From contig NZ_KB907450.1 of assembly GCF_000382045.1 (NCBI RefSeq), positions 1,440,204-1,504,203 of the forward strand: DNA of 64,000 nt. The letters run 5' to 3'. A program made the position numbers and the translations under genes. The number at the start of each line of letters is the position of its first letter. Position 1 is the first letter of the stretch. Positions 1-8,370 of this stretch are shown here, piece after piece. This DNA is from Variovorax atrisoli 110B (GTDB lineage Bacteria; Pseudomonadota; Gammaproteobacteria; Burkholderiales; Burkholderiaceae_C). Under the pieces are notes generated by a model. It saw nothing but the letters and a program-made list of their open reading frames with translations, did not search any database and was not told the DNA's origin.

Positions 1-212
1 ATCCCGACGTGCTGATGGTGTCGGCCCTCGGCGAGGTCTCGGCCATGGCCGCGCGGCCGGGCTGGTCCGCCATGTCGGCGATCCAGCGCGGGCGGGTGTG
101 CAGCTTCGCCTCTGCGCGCTTCGACCTCATGATGCGACCCGGCCCCCGCCTCGACGAAGCAGCCGACGCGATCGTGAGCTGCCTGGCGTCCCTCGGCGAC
201 GCGAAGCCCTGA
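1..212 (+). CDS. C-terminal fragment of a BtuF-like cobalamin/metal-chelate binding protein
   Basis: This is the 3' end of a gene whose start lies before the window; the frame is open from base 3 and stops at 210-212. The visible ~69 residues end with a VxxGRVxxF-like segment and an RPGPRLDEAADAI helix, which is the usual C-terminal signature of periplasmic binding proteins of the BtuF/FepB type that deliver cobalamin or metal chelates to an ABC importer. Its position beside a cobalt-chelatase operon supports a cobalamin-related role. The family call rests on a short tail only, so the exact ligand is open. Confidence 0.6.
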   Translation, partial: PDVLMVSALGEVSAMAARPGWSAMSAIQRGRVCSFASARFDLMMRPGPRLDEAADAIVSCLASLGDAKP

Positions 213-341
213 ACAGACACAGACAAGCAGATCGATGACGCGGTACCCGTCTGTCATCCGCCGGATCGGAATGGCGTTGACACTCCACCGGCCCGACAAC
301 GCCAACAGCAACACGCCCCACGGCAGCCACTCTTCTCCCTC

Positions 342-860
342 ATGAAGCACCACAAGCGAACCTCGTCCACGCCCTTCGTCCGCGTAGGCCCCAGCGGCGT
401 GCACGGCCTCGGCGCCTTCGCCACGCGCGACCTGCCGGCCGAATCATTTCTCGGCCTCTACGAGGGCCGCCGCTACACGAAGGCCGAGATCGCCACCAAG
501 GTCTGGGACGACCAGCTCACCTACCTCTTCACGCTGTCGAACGACATGACGATCGACGGTGCCAAGGGCGGCAACGCCACCCGCCACCTCAACCATTCGT
601 GCGAACCCAACTGCGAGGCGGTCGAGGAGTACGACGAAGGCGGCGAGCTGGTGCTGAAGTTCCAGACGCTGGTGGCGGTGGATGCGGGCGACGAGCTGTT
701 CATCGACTATTCACTGACCGCCGACGACGGCTCGCCGGCGTCGAAGTACCCCTGCCATTGCGGGGCGCCGAGCTGCCGGGGCACCATGCTGGCCCCGCCT
801 GAAGACGAAGCCGACGAGCAGGCCGCGCAGCCCGCTCAGGCGCTGTCCGCCGGGACGTAG
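342..860 (+). CDS. SET-domain protein (putative protein-lysine methyltransferase)
   Basis: 172 residues. Nearly the whole protein is a SET domain: an N-terminal GVHGLGAFA segment (residues 19-27), the core NHSCEPNC motif (84-91) that forms the pseudoknot binding S-adenosylmethionine, DELFIDYS (117-124), and a post-SET-like cysteine cluster CHCGAPSCRG (138-147) that would bind zinc. SET enzymes methylate lysines; bacterial copies are scattered and their targets are mostly unknown. There is no signal peptide, so it should be cytosolic. No convincing ribosome site precedes the ATG. Its 3' end overlaps the convergent chlD end by about 25 bp. The acidic C-terminal tail after residue 150 looks disordered. 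Confidence 0.85.
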   Translation: MKHHKRTSSTPFVRVGPSGVHGLGAFATRDLPAESFLGLYEGRRYTKAEIATKVWDDQLTYLFTLSNDMTIDGAKGGNATRHLNHSCEPNCEAVEEYDEGGELVLKFQTLVAVDAGDELFIDYSLTADDGSPASKYPCHCGAPSCRGTMLAPPEDEADEQAAQPAQALSAGT

Positions 861-1498
861 CGCGCATCCCAGCTGTCGGCCAGCCGCCTCGCGCGGTGCA
901 GCGGCAGGCGCGCCGCCTCGAAATCGACCACGCACACCTCGTCGGCCGACTCCGGCCGCTGCGGGCTTTCGCTGCTGCGGCCATCCGTGAGCAGCCACAG
1001 CCAGCGCCGGCGCGTGCCGCCGCTCTTCGCGAGCAGCTGGTCGGCGCGCCGCACGCCCAGCGCGAGGGGCGTGCCGCCGCCGGCCGCGATCGGCGCGATC
1101 CAGTCGTCGTTCCAGGCACTGGCGCGCCGCGGCGGCAGGCGCAGCTCGACGACCTCGCCCGCGAAGCACAGCAGCGCAACGTGGTCCCGGCGCTGATAGG
1201 CCTCCTGCATCAGCGCCAGCAGCAGGCCCTTGGCGCGTGCCAGGTTGCCGTCGTCGCGCATCGAGGCCGAGCAGTCGAGCAGGAAGCAATGCAGCACGCC
1301 GCTGCGCGCTTCCCGCGGGCGATGGCGCAGATGATCCGCGCGCAGCCGGTCGGCGCCGCGCGCGGCGAAGGTGCGCGGCCAGTCGAAGGCCGCGCCCTGC
1401 CTGGCGGCACCGTGCCATGCGTCCCTTTGCGGGCCCTGCCTCCGGTCGCCCTGGCGCGATGCGCCAGCGGGCGGTGCGGCGTCCCGGAGGCTCAGGCT
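836..1498 (-). CDS. chlD: ChlD-type von Willebrand A domain, probably made by -1 frameshift from chlI
   Basis: This open frame of about 220 residues carries a von Willebrand A domain with the MIDAS metal site: DCSAS (DxSxS) followed by GGGTPL. Such domains form the C-terminal half of ChlD/BchD/CobT chelatase subunits. No ATG, GTG or TTG sits between the end of chlI and the domain; only a CTG at 1495 overlaps the chlI stop. The frame is -1 relative to chlI and joins it exactly at a run of seven A (1498-1504). A shift there would give a fused protein of about 582 residues, the normal length of ChlD. The product should work with CobN in ATP-driven cobalt insertion into the corrin ring. The start given is the first codon after the slip; independent initiation at CTG 1495 is the alternative. 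Confidence 0.85.
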   Translation of the reverse strand, partial: SLSLRDAAPPAGASRQGDRRQGPQRDAWHGAARQGAAFDWPRTFAARGADRLRADHLRHRPREARSGVLHCFLLDCSASMRDDGNLARAKGLLLALMQEAYQRRDHVALLCFAGEVVELRLPPRRASAWNDDWIAPIAAGGGTPLALGVRRADQLLAKSGGTRRRWLWLLTDGRSSESPQRPESADEVCVVDFEAARLPLHRARRLADSWDARYVPADSA

Positions 1499-1504
1499 TT
1501 TTTT
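1438..1504 (-). promoter_or_regulatory. Programmed -1 frameshift site: slippery heptamer plus nested stem-loop
   Basis: On the minus strand the chlI codons CCA AAA AAA GCC TGA form a canonical X_XXY_YYZ heptamer (A_AAA_AAA, 1498-1504) two codons before the stop. Six bases after the heptamer starts GCCTCCGG (1484-1491), which pairs perfectly with CCGGAGGC (1438-1445). Inside it lies a second perfect hairpin, CTGGCGC-ATC-GCGCCAG, extended by CGCC/GGCG. Heptamer, 6-nt spacer and strong structure are the standard parts of a -1 frameshift signal, and slipping by one base enters the vWA frame exactly. Frameshifting of chlD genes is a described phenomenon; this instance is inferred from sequence. 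Confidence 0.85.
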
Positions 1505-2583
1505 GGTGCGGCCTGTTGTTGTTGCTGCCGCAACGAAGGGATCAACGGGCGCAGCGGCTTCACGCGGTCGATGCCGACCGGTTCGGGCGGCATGGCGCCC
1601 CAGTCGCCGTCGTCCGCGCTGCCTGCGCTGCTTTCTCCGTCCGCGTCGCCGGCGGCCTTGCTGCCGACATCGGGCGGCGCAGTCCGGGCAGCGGCAGTTT
1701 CGGCCTCGGGCTTGCGCCGATGCAGCAGCACGGACTCGGCCACGCGCTGCACGTGCTGGCCGGTGATGGCCGTAGCACCTTCCCATGCCGCAAGGGCGCG
1801 GGCCGAGCGCAGCATGACCAGGTCGGCGCGCAGCCCGTCGACGGCGGCGGCGATGCACATGGCGCTCACCGCCTCGTGCACCGCGTCGGTGTATGGCAGC
1901 GCCGACGCGTCGGCCACGAGCGCACGTGCGCGGACCAGCGACGAAGACAGCTCGGCCTGCGCCTGCGCATGCCGGTCGCGAAAGCCCTGCGGATCGGCAT
2001 CGAAGGCCAGCCGCGCGCGCACGATGGCCTGCCGCTCGGACGGGTCGTCGATGTTGTGCAGCTGAACGCACAGGCCGAAGCGGTCGAGCAGTTGGGGGCG
2101 CAGCGTGCCCTCCTCCGGATTCATCGTGCCCACGAGCACGAAGCGAGCTGCGTGGCGATGCGAGATGCCGTCGCGCTCGACCACGTTGACGCCGCTGGCG
2201 GCGGCGTCGAGCAGCGAATCGATCAGCGCGTCGGGCAGCAGGTTGATCTCGTCCACGTAGAGCACGCCGCCGTGTGCGCGCGCCAGCAGGCCGGGTGCGA
2301 AGCGAAGCTCATGGCCCGCCATCGCGCGGCCGAGGTCGAGCGTGCCGACGAGGCTTTCCAGGCTCGCGCCCAGCGGCAGGGTGACGAAGGGTGCGTCGGG
2401 CAGCAGCTCGGCCAGCGCACGAGCCGCCGTGGTCTTGGCGGTGCCGCGCGGTCCTTCGATCAGCACGCCGCCCAGGCCCGGATCGGCGGCGGCAAGCAGC
2501 AGGGCCTGCCGAAGGTGCGGCTGCCCGGCTATGGCGGCAAAGGGAAAGGGCGCCGGCATGGCAGCGGCGGCAGTGGTCGTCAT
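1492..2583 (-). CDS. chlI: ChlI/BchI-type AAA+ subunit of cobalt (magnesium) chelatase
   Basis: 363 residues. AAA+ ATPase with Walker A GPRGTAKTT near residue 42, Walker B VLYVDEINLL, and sensor-1 VGTMNPEEG, as in ChlI/BchI and CobS-like chelatase motors. It ends in a Q-rich tail then APKKA and a stop. The start ATG at 2583 overlaps the cobN stop (ATGA), so the two are translationally coupled. Placed beside cobN and cobW under a cobalamin riboswitch, it most likely energises cobalt insertion for B12 synthesis and not magnesium insertion for chlorophyll. The last codons lie on the A_AAA_AAA slippery heptamer that leads into chlD, so this reading is the short product of a two-product gene. Confidence 0.9.
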   Translation of the reverse strand: MTTTAAAAMPAPFPFAAIAGQPHLRQALLLAAADPGLGGVLIEGPRGTAKTTAARALAELLPDAPFVTLPLGASLESLVGTLDLGRAMAGHELRFAPGLLARAHGGVLYVDEINLLPDALIDSLLDAAASGVNVVERDGISHRHAARFVLVGTMNPEEGTLRPQLLDRFGLCVQLHNIDDPSERQAIVRARLAFDADPQGFRDRHAQAQAELSSSLVRARALVADASALPYTDAVHEAVSAMCIAAAVDGLRADLVMLRSARALAAWEGATAITGQHVQRVAESVLLHRRKPEAETAAARTAPPDVGSKAAGDADGESSAGSADDGDWGAMPPEPVGIDRVKPLRPLIPSLRQQQQQAAPKKA

Positions 2584-5500
2584 CGGAGGCTTCCTTCCAT
2601 CCGCTGCTCGTGGTCGAGCAGCAGGTTCTCGAGCCGGGCGCGGTAGTCGCCGGGCGATTGCCAGAGGCCGCGCTGCATGGCTTCGAGCAGGCGGCCGAGC
2701 ATGTCCTGCAGCGCGCGCGGGTTGTGCTGGTTCACGAAGTCGCGGGTGGCCTCGTCGAGCACGTAGGCGTCGGCCACCATCGCGTACTGGTGGTCGCCGA
2801 CCACGCGTGCGGTGGCGTCGAAGCCGAAGAGGTAGTCGACCGTCGCGGCCATCTCGAAGGCGCCCTTGTAGCCGTGGCGCTTCACGCCGTCGATCCACTT
2901 CGGGTTGACCACGCGGGAGCGCACGACGCGGCCGATCTCTTCCTTCAGCGTGCGAACGCGCGGCGCCTGGGGGTTGCCGTGGTCGCCGTGGTACATGGCG
3001 GGCTGGCGGCCGCTCAGGTGGCGCACGGCGGCGGCCATGCCGCCCTGGAACTGGTAGTAGTCGTTGGAGTCGAGCAGGTCGTGCTCGCGGCTGTCCTGGT
3101 TCTGCATGACGACGGTCATCGCCCGCAGCCGGCGCTTCAGCGCGCCGGCCGCCGGCACGCCGTCGCTGCCCTGGCCGTAGGCATGGGCGCTGCCGCCGAC
3201 GTAGGCCTTCGACAGGTCGTCGTCGCTTTGCCAGTCGCCACGGTCGAAGAGCGGCTGCAGGCCGCTGCCGTAGCTGCCGGGCGCCGAGCCGAACACGCGC
3301 CAGCCGGCCTGCGTGCGTGCGAACTCGGGCGCCATGCCCCGGGCCTGCAGCGCGGCGGTCTCGCGAAGGATGCGCGCGCGGATCGGGTTGCGCTCCTCGT
3401 CCTCGTCTTCCTGTGCCGCCACGGCCTGCACTGCCGCGTCGAACATCTGAACGGCATTCGGGAAGGCGTCGCGGAAGAAGCCCGAGATGCGCAGCGTGAC
3501 GTCGATGCGCGGACGCCCGAGCCCGACCGTGGGCAGCACCTCGAAATCGACCACCCGCTGGCTGCCCGGCGCCCACTTCGGCCGCACGCCGATCAGCGCG
3601 AAGGCCTGCGCCAGGTCGTCTCCGCCGGTGCGCATGGTGGCCGTGCCCCAGACCGACAGGCCCAGGGCCGCCGGGTAGTCGCCGTGTTCCTGCATGTGCC
3701 GCTCGACCAGCTGCGCGGCCGACTTCAGGCCCAGCATCCAGGCCGTGGGCGTGGGAATGGCGCGGGTGTCGACCGCGTAGAAGTTGCGGCCGGTGGGCAG
3801 CACGTCGGGCCGGCCGCGCGAGGGAGAGCCGCTCGGGCCCGGCGGCACGAAGCGGCCCTGCAGGGCGCGCAAGAGCTGGCGCAGCTCCTGCGCACCGCAG
3901 GCGTCGAGCGCGGGCGCGAGGCTGCGGTCGATGCGGCTCATCACGGCGGCGGTGCGCGGCAGTTCCGGCGGACATGCGCCCTCTTCCATCAGCCGCTGCG
4001 CGAGCAGCTCCAGCCGCTCGCGCGTGTCACCCTGGTGGCGCCATGCTTCGCTGCTCACCGACTGCAGCAGCGCGGGCCGCGCGCCCTGCCAAGGCCGGGC
4101 CGCGTCGATGTCGAGCGGATCGAAGGCGTCGTCGGGCAGCAGGTCTTGCGAAAGCGCGCCGAGCAGCCCGGCGTTGGCGCCCGCGCCGTCGGCCGCCGGA
4201 TAGCGCGCCAGCGCCAGCAGCGTGTCGCGCCGCAGCCTCCCGCTCGGCGAAGCGCCGAACACGTGCAGCCCGTCGCGTATCTGCGTTTCCTTCAGCTCGC
4301 AGAGGTAGGCGTCGACGCGCGCGAGCACGGCGTCGTCTTCCTCCTGCGCGCCGGGCAAGCCCAGTTCCTCGACCAGATGCTGCGCGCGCACGGCTGCGAG
4401 GATCTGCGCGCGCAGCACCTTCGCACGGCGCGCGTCGACCAGCAGCGCGTCGTAGTACTCGTCGACCTGACGCTCCAGGTCCTGCATCGGGCCGTGGTTC
4501 TCCGCGCGCGTGAGCGGCGGCATGAGGTGGTCGACGATGACCGCCTGCGTGCGCCGCTTGGCCTGTGCGCCCTCGCCCGGGTCGTTGACGATGAAGGGAT
4601 ACACGTTGGGCATCGGCCCGAGGATCGCGTCGGGCCAGCAGGCCTGCGACAGCGCGATGCTCTTGCCGGGCAGCCATTCGAGGTTGCCGTGCTTGCCCAC
4701 GTGCACCACCGCGTCGATGGCGAAGGCCTCGCGCAGCCAGAAGTAGAAGGCCAGGTAGCTGTGCGGCGGCACCAGCTCGGCGTCGTGGTAGCTCGCGTAG
4801 TCGGCGGCGCCCGGGCTGCCGAGCGCCCGCGCGGGCTGGATGCCGACGAACACGCGGCCCAGCCGCAGGCCGGCGATCATGAAGCGGCCGTTGCGCAGCA
4901 TGGGGTCTTGTTCGGGCGGTCCCCATCGCGCATCGATGGCCGCGGCCATGCCGTCGGGCAGTCGTGCCAGGCATGCCCGGTAGTCCGCCAGCGCGAAGCT
5001 CTGCCAGGCGGGCCGCGAAGCCCACTGCGACGGGTCGTTGGCGATGCCTTCCTGCAGCCTGCGCATCAGCGCGTCGCCATCGGCGGGCATCGCGCCGGGA
5101 TCGCCCAGCGCATAGCCGTCGGCTGCCATGGCGTGCAGGATCGCCATCACCGAGGCCGGCGTGTCCAGCCCCACGCCGCTGCCGATGCGGCCTTCGCTGC
5201 CCGGATAGTTGGCGAGGATCAGTGCGATGCGCTTGCCTTCCGCACGCAGGCTGCGCAGCCGGCACCAGCGCCGAGCCAGCTCGGCCACGAAGGCGACGCG
5301 GTCGGGCTCGGGCTGGTAGTTGACCACCTCGGTCTGCGTGAGCTCGCAGCGGTGCGACAGGCCCTTGAAGCTCACGGCGCGCGTGACGATGCGGCCGTCC
5401 ATCTCGGGCAGGGCGATCTGCATCGCGATGTCGCGCGGGCGCAGGCCCTGGCTGTCGGCCAGCCAGTCTTCCCTGTTGCCGCCGCTCACGATCACCTGCA

Positions 5501-6404
5501 GCACGGGGGCGTCGCCAGCCAGCTCGACCTCGTCGCTTTGCCCGCCCGGCCCGCCCTGTCCCAGGGCCGCGAAGGCCGTGGTGTTGAGCACCAGCTGCAC
5601 GTCGTGCTCCGCACACAGCGCGCGCAGCGTGGAAAGGCACAGCGGATCCTTCAGCGAATCGAGCGCGACGGGCAGCGGATTCAGTCCCTGCGCTGTCAAG
5701 GCCGCGGCAAGCGCATCGAAGGCCGCCGTGTTGCCCGACAGCAGGTGCGAGCGATAGAACACCAGCGCCACCACCGGCGCGCCCGCGTGCCAGCCGGCTC
5801 GCAGGTCATCGATGCCGGCCACGGTATGCGAAGCGGCCGCGCCGCCCGGCACGTGCAGCGCCACCTGCGGCAGGCTGCGCGGCGGCAACGGGGCCTCGCC
5901 ATGGCCCAGGCCGTGGAAGGCCACCTCGCGCAGGAACTGCATCGCATTGCCCGCCCCGCCGCTGCGCATGTACTGCCAGAGCTGGCGGCTCACCGCGCGC
6001 GACAGCGTGCCGCGCGCGAGCAGGTCTTCGTCTTCCTGCAGGTCGCCCGAGAACATCGCGAGCCGCTGGCCCTTGCGCTTCGCCAGCTTCTCTAGCTGCT
6101 GCAGCCCGTAGGCCCAGGCCGATTCGGCACCCAGGTGGTCGACCACCACCACGCGCGCATGCTGCAGCACCTCGTCGACGTAGAGGTCGAGCGAGGCCGG
6201 CTGGCGCAGGTACATGAGATTGGCCAGCCTGAGCGACGGATAGCCGGGGTCGGTGGCCGCCAGCGCGGTGCGCGCGGCGGCGAGCAGCGCGAGCGTGGTG
6301 TCGGCCGAGCTGAGCACCACGATGTCGCCCGGCGTCTGGTCGAGGCGCGTGACGACGCTGTCGTCCTCGACGAAGCGTCCGGGCTGGGTGCTCAGCAGGT
6401 GCAT
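2580..6404 (-). CDS. cobN: CobN, large subunit of aerobic cobaltochelatase
   Basis: 1274 residues, the usual length for CobN/BchH-type large chelatase subunits. The family hallmark HVGKHGNLEWLPGK is present in the middle, with FNPFL-like and Y(H/Q)FQGGM regions further on. The enzyme binds hydrogenobyrinic acid a,c-diamide and inserts Co2+ with help from the AAA+ and vWA partners encoded directly after it. CobN is preferred over BchH because the neighbours are cobW, a cobalt permease and a cobalamin riboswitch and no bacteriochlorophyll genes are seen. It starts 13 bp after cobW and overlaps chlI by 4 bp. Confidence 0.93.
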   Translation of the reverse strand: MHLLSTQPGRFVEDDSVVTRLDQTPGDIVVLSSADTTLALLAAARTALAATDPGYPSLRLANLMYLRQPASLDLYVDEVLQHARVVVVDHLGAESAWAYGLQQLEKLAKRKGQRLAMFSGDLQEDEDLLARGTLSRAVSRQLWQYMRSGGAGNAMQFLREVAFHGLGHGEAPLPPRSLPQVALHVPGGAAASHTVAGIDDLRAGWHAGAPVVALVFYRSHLLSGNTAAFDALAAALTAQGLNPLPVALDSLKDPLCLSTLRALCAEHDVQLVLNTTAFAALGQGGPGGQSDEVELAGDAPVLQVIVSGGNREDWLADSQGLRPRDIAMQIALPEMDGRIVTRAVSFKGLSHRCELTQTEVVNYQPEPDRVAFVAELARRWCRLRSLRAEGKRIALILANYPGSEGRIGSGVGLDTPASVMAILHAMAADGYALGDPGAMPADGDALMRRLQEGIANDPSQWASRPAWQSFALADYRACLARLPDGMAAAIDARWGPPEQDPMLRNGRFMIAGLRLGRVFVGIQPARALGSPGAADYASYHDAELVPPHSYLAFYFWLREAFAIDAVVHVGKHGNLEWLPGKSIALSQACWPDAILGPMPNVYPFIVNDPGEGAQAKRRTQAVIVDHLMPPLTRAENHGPMQDLERQVDEYYDALLVDARRAKVLRAQILAAVRAQHLVEELGLPGAQEEDDAVLARVDAYLCELKETQIRDGLHVFGASPSGRLRRDTLLALARYPAADGAGANAGLLGALSQDLLPDDAFDPLDIDAARPWQGARPALLQSVSSEAWRHQGDTRERLELLAQRLMEEGACPPELPRTAAVMSRIDRSLAPALDACGAQELRQLLRALQGRFVPPGPSGSPSRGRPDVLPTGRNFYAVDTRAIPTPTAWMLGLKSAAQLVERHMQEHGDYPAALGLSVWGTATMRTGGDDLAQAFALIGVRPKWAPGSQRVVDFEVLPTVGLGRPRIDVTLRISGFFRDAFPNAVQMFDAAVQAVAAQEDEDEERNPIRARILRETAALQARGMAPEFARTQAGWRVFGSAPGSYGSGLQPLFDRGDWQSDDDLSKAYVGGSAHAYGQGSDGVPAAGALKRRLRAMTVVMQNQDSREHDLLDSNDYYQFQGGMAAAVRHLSGRQPAMYHGDHGNPQAPRVRTLKEEIGRVVRSRVVNPKWIDGVKRHGYKGAFEMAATVDYLFGFDATARVVGDHQYAMVADAYVLDEATRDFVNQHNPRALQDMLGRLLEAMQRGLWQSPGDYRARLENLLLDHEQRMEGSLR

Positions 6405-6417
6405 GCGCTGGGGGGCG

Positions 6418-7485
6418 TCAGGCCGTGGCGGTGGCGCTCGCCTCTTCGAGCACCTTGCGCAGCGCGCCTTCGTCCAGGTCTTCGCCGATGAAAACCAGCC
6501 GCGTGCGCTGCGCCTCGCCGTCGCGCCAGCGGCGGTCGAAGTGGTGGTCGAAGCGGCGACCCACGCCCTGCACCAGCAGACGCATCGGCTTGCCCGGCAC
6601 GGCGACGAAGCCCTTCACGCGGTAGATGGTGTGCTGCTCGACCAGCCTGCCGAGCGCGGCCAGCAGGCCATCGCGCTCGACGGGCGGCAGCTCGATCACG
6701 AGCGAATCGAACTCGTCGTGGTCGTGGTCTTCCTCGTGGTCGTGGTGGCTCTCGCGCAGGTGGATGGTGTCCTCGGCCGCGCGGCCCTGGCCCAGCAGCA
6801 GCGCGAGCGGCAGCCGGCCTTCGCTGGCGGCGACGATCTTCACCTCGGGCGGCAGTTCCTCGCGCACCAGCGCCTCGACCTTGGCGCGCGCCGCGTCGTC
6901 CATCAGGTCGGTCTTGTTGAGCACCACGAGGTCGGCGGCCGAGAGCTGGTCTTCGAACAGCTCGTGCAGCGGCGATTCGTGGTCGAGGTTGGGATCGGCG
7001 CGGCGGGCTTCATCGACCGCCTGCGGGTTCTCGGCGAACTGGCCCGAGGCGGCGGCCGGCCCGTCGACCACGGTGACGACCGAATCGACGGTGAAGATGT
7101 TGGCGATGTCCGGCCACTGGAAGGCCTGCACCAGCGGCTTGGGCAGCGCGAGGCCCGAGGTCTCGATGAGCACCGCGTCGAGTTCGCCGCGCCGCTCGGC
7201 CAGCTGCAGCATCACCGGCAGGAACTCCTCCTGCACCGTGCAGCAGACGCAGCCGTTGGCCAGCTCGTAGAGCGCGCCTTCACGCTCGTTGCCTTCGTCG
7301 TCGCAGCCGATGCCGCAGCCGCGCAGGATCTCGCCGTCGATGCCGAGCTCGCCGAACTCGTTGACGATCACCGCGATGCGGCGGCCTTCGGCGTTGCCGA
7401 GGATGTGGCGCAGCAGCGTGGTCTTGCCGCTGCCGAGGAAGCCCGTGACGATGGTGACGGGGATCTTGGCGTTGCTTGGGGTCAT
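6418..7485 (-). CDS. cobW: CobW, G3E-family metal-chaperone GTPase
   Basis: 355 residues. Shows the P-loop GFLGSGKTT (15-23), the CxCC metal site GCVCCT (78-83), an NKTD guanine-specificity motif, and a histidine-rich stretch HHDHEEDHDHDE that is typical of COG0523 metal chaperones. The C-terminal CobW domain follows. CobW is thought to deliver cobalt to the CobN chelatase in the aerobic B12 pathway, and here it sits directly upstream of cobN. Start ATG 7485 places the P-loop at the family position. Confidence 0.93.
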   Translation of the reverse strand: MTPSNAKIPVTIVTGFLGSGKTTLLRHILGNAEGRRIAVIVNEFGELGIDGEILRGCGIGCDDEGNEREGALYELANGCVCCTVQEEFLPVMLQLAERRGELDAVLIETSGLALPKPLVQAFQWPDIANIFTVDSVVTVVDGPAAASGQFAENPQAVDEARRADPNLDHESPLHELFEDQLSAADLVVLNKTDLMDDAARAKVEALVREELPPEVKIVAASEGRLPLALLLGQGRAAEDTIHLRESHHDHEEDHDHDEFDSLVIELPPVERDGLLAALGRLVEQHTIYRVKGFVAVPGKPMRLLVQGVGRRFDHHFDRRWRDGEAQRTRLVFIGEDLDEGALRKVLEEASATATA

Positions 7486-7535
7486 GGGTGGATTCTTTCA
7501 GGCGCTCGCGAGCGGGGCGCACCAGCAAGGCGAAA

Positions 7536-7561
7536 GTGGCGCCGGATGATTCCGGCGCCAC
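7536..7561 (-). other. Intra-operon hairpin between cbiM and cobW
   Basis: The 134-bp gap between cbiM and cobW holds a perfect 10-bp inverted repeat, GTGGCGCCGG and CCGGCGCCAC, around a 6-base loop. There is no T-run after it. A second, weaker stem (TCCCCG at 7580-7585 with CGGGGA at 7596-7601) lies just before it on the minus strand. They may be a partial terminator or an RNA-processing point that sets cobW-cobN-chlID expression relative to the transport genes. Confidence 0.6.
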
Positions 7562-7619
7562 CGATGGAAACGGACAGCCTCCCCGAGGCCGGCCCCGGGG
7601 AAGCGACGAAGGGAAGCGC

Positions 7620-8297
7620 TCAGACGCCGCCGTACAGGCGGCGCTCGACGAAGACGGAACCCTGCAGCCGGCGCCAGGCCTTGGCAGCAGCCAGCACGCC
7701 CAGGTCGACCAGCGGCTCGACCAGCACGACCGTCATGTAGGCCGCGCCGAAGCTGGCGATCTGGCCCATGTTCTCGATGCCGGTGCCGCGTCCGTACAGC
7801 GCCCAGAAGCCGACCCACACCACGATGCCGCCCTGGTAGGCCACCGAGAGCTTGAAAGCCTCGCGGTAGCCGATGTCCACATAGGCCAGCTTCTCGGGGA
7901 TGATGCGGCGCGCCAGCGCGGAAGTGACGAACAGCGGCACCAGCAGCGTGGTGACGTTCATGCCGTATTGCGGGATGTCCTGCGGCTCGAAGAACAGGCC
8001 CTGGATCAGCAGGCCGCCCGCCAGGCCAATGGCGGCGGGCGCGAGGCCGAAGACCAGCAGCAGCGTGGTGCCCAGGATCAGGTGCACCTCCGACACGCCC
8101 ACAGGGTGGTGCGGAAACACCTCGAAGAAGCAGAACACCAGCGCCACGGCGATGGCGGAGCGCAGCACCAGTGCGGCGGGCCCGTCCTTCATGAGCGTCT
8201 GGAACGCGACCTTGCCGGTGTAGGCAAGCGCGGCGGCTGCCGTCGCGTAGCTGAGGAATATCTTGGATCCGTCGACTAGACCTGGTTCGATGTGCAT
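7620..8297 (-). CDS. cbiM: CbiM-type cobalt transport membrane protein (solitary)
   Basis: 225 residues with about six or seven hydrophobic segments. It begins MHIEPG; the N-terminal Met-His-Ile is the signature of CbiM/NikM proteins, where the amino terminus and His2 coordinate the metal. The start ATG at 8297 has a strong AGGAGG site 7 bases upstream and is preferred to the upstream codon at 8363. In most bacteria CbiM works with CbiN, CbiQ and CbiO (energy-coupling-factor importers), but no such genes are present here. The riboswitch and cobW-cobN neighbours point to Co2+. It may act alone or borrow components from elsewhere. Confidence 0.82.
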   Translation of the reverse strand: MHIEPGLVDGSKIFLSYATAAAALAYTGKVAFQTLMKDGPAALVLRSAIAVALVFCFFEVFPHHPVGVSEVHLILGTTLLLVFGLAPAAIGLAGGLLIQGLFFEPQDIPQYGMNVTTLLVPLFVTSALARRIIPEKLAYVDIGYREAFKLSVAYQGGIVVWVGFWALYGRGTGIENMGQIASFGAAYMTVVLVEPLVDLGVLAAAKAWRRLQGSVFVERRLYGGV

Positions 8298-8370
8298 CGA
8301 GCACCTCCTGAAATGCACCGCGGTGCGAAAGTTGATTGTTGGTGGATGGGCAGGCTCGCGCAAGCCCCGA

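Noticed and set aside
711..1418. Open frame over the chlD region in another frame
   Set aside because: Its sequence is arginine/alanine-rich without motifs; the -1 frame carries the DxSxS vWA motif.
2391..6095. A 1234-codon open frame opposite cobN
   Set aside because: Antisense shadow of a high-GC gene. It has no domain, and cobN on the other strand has full family motifs.
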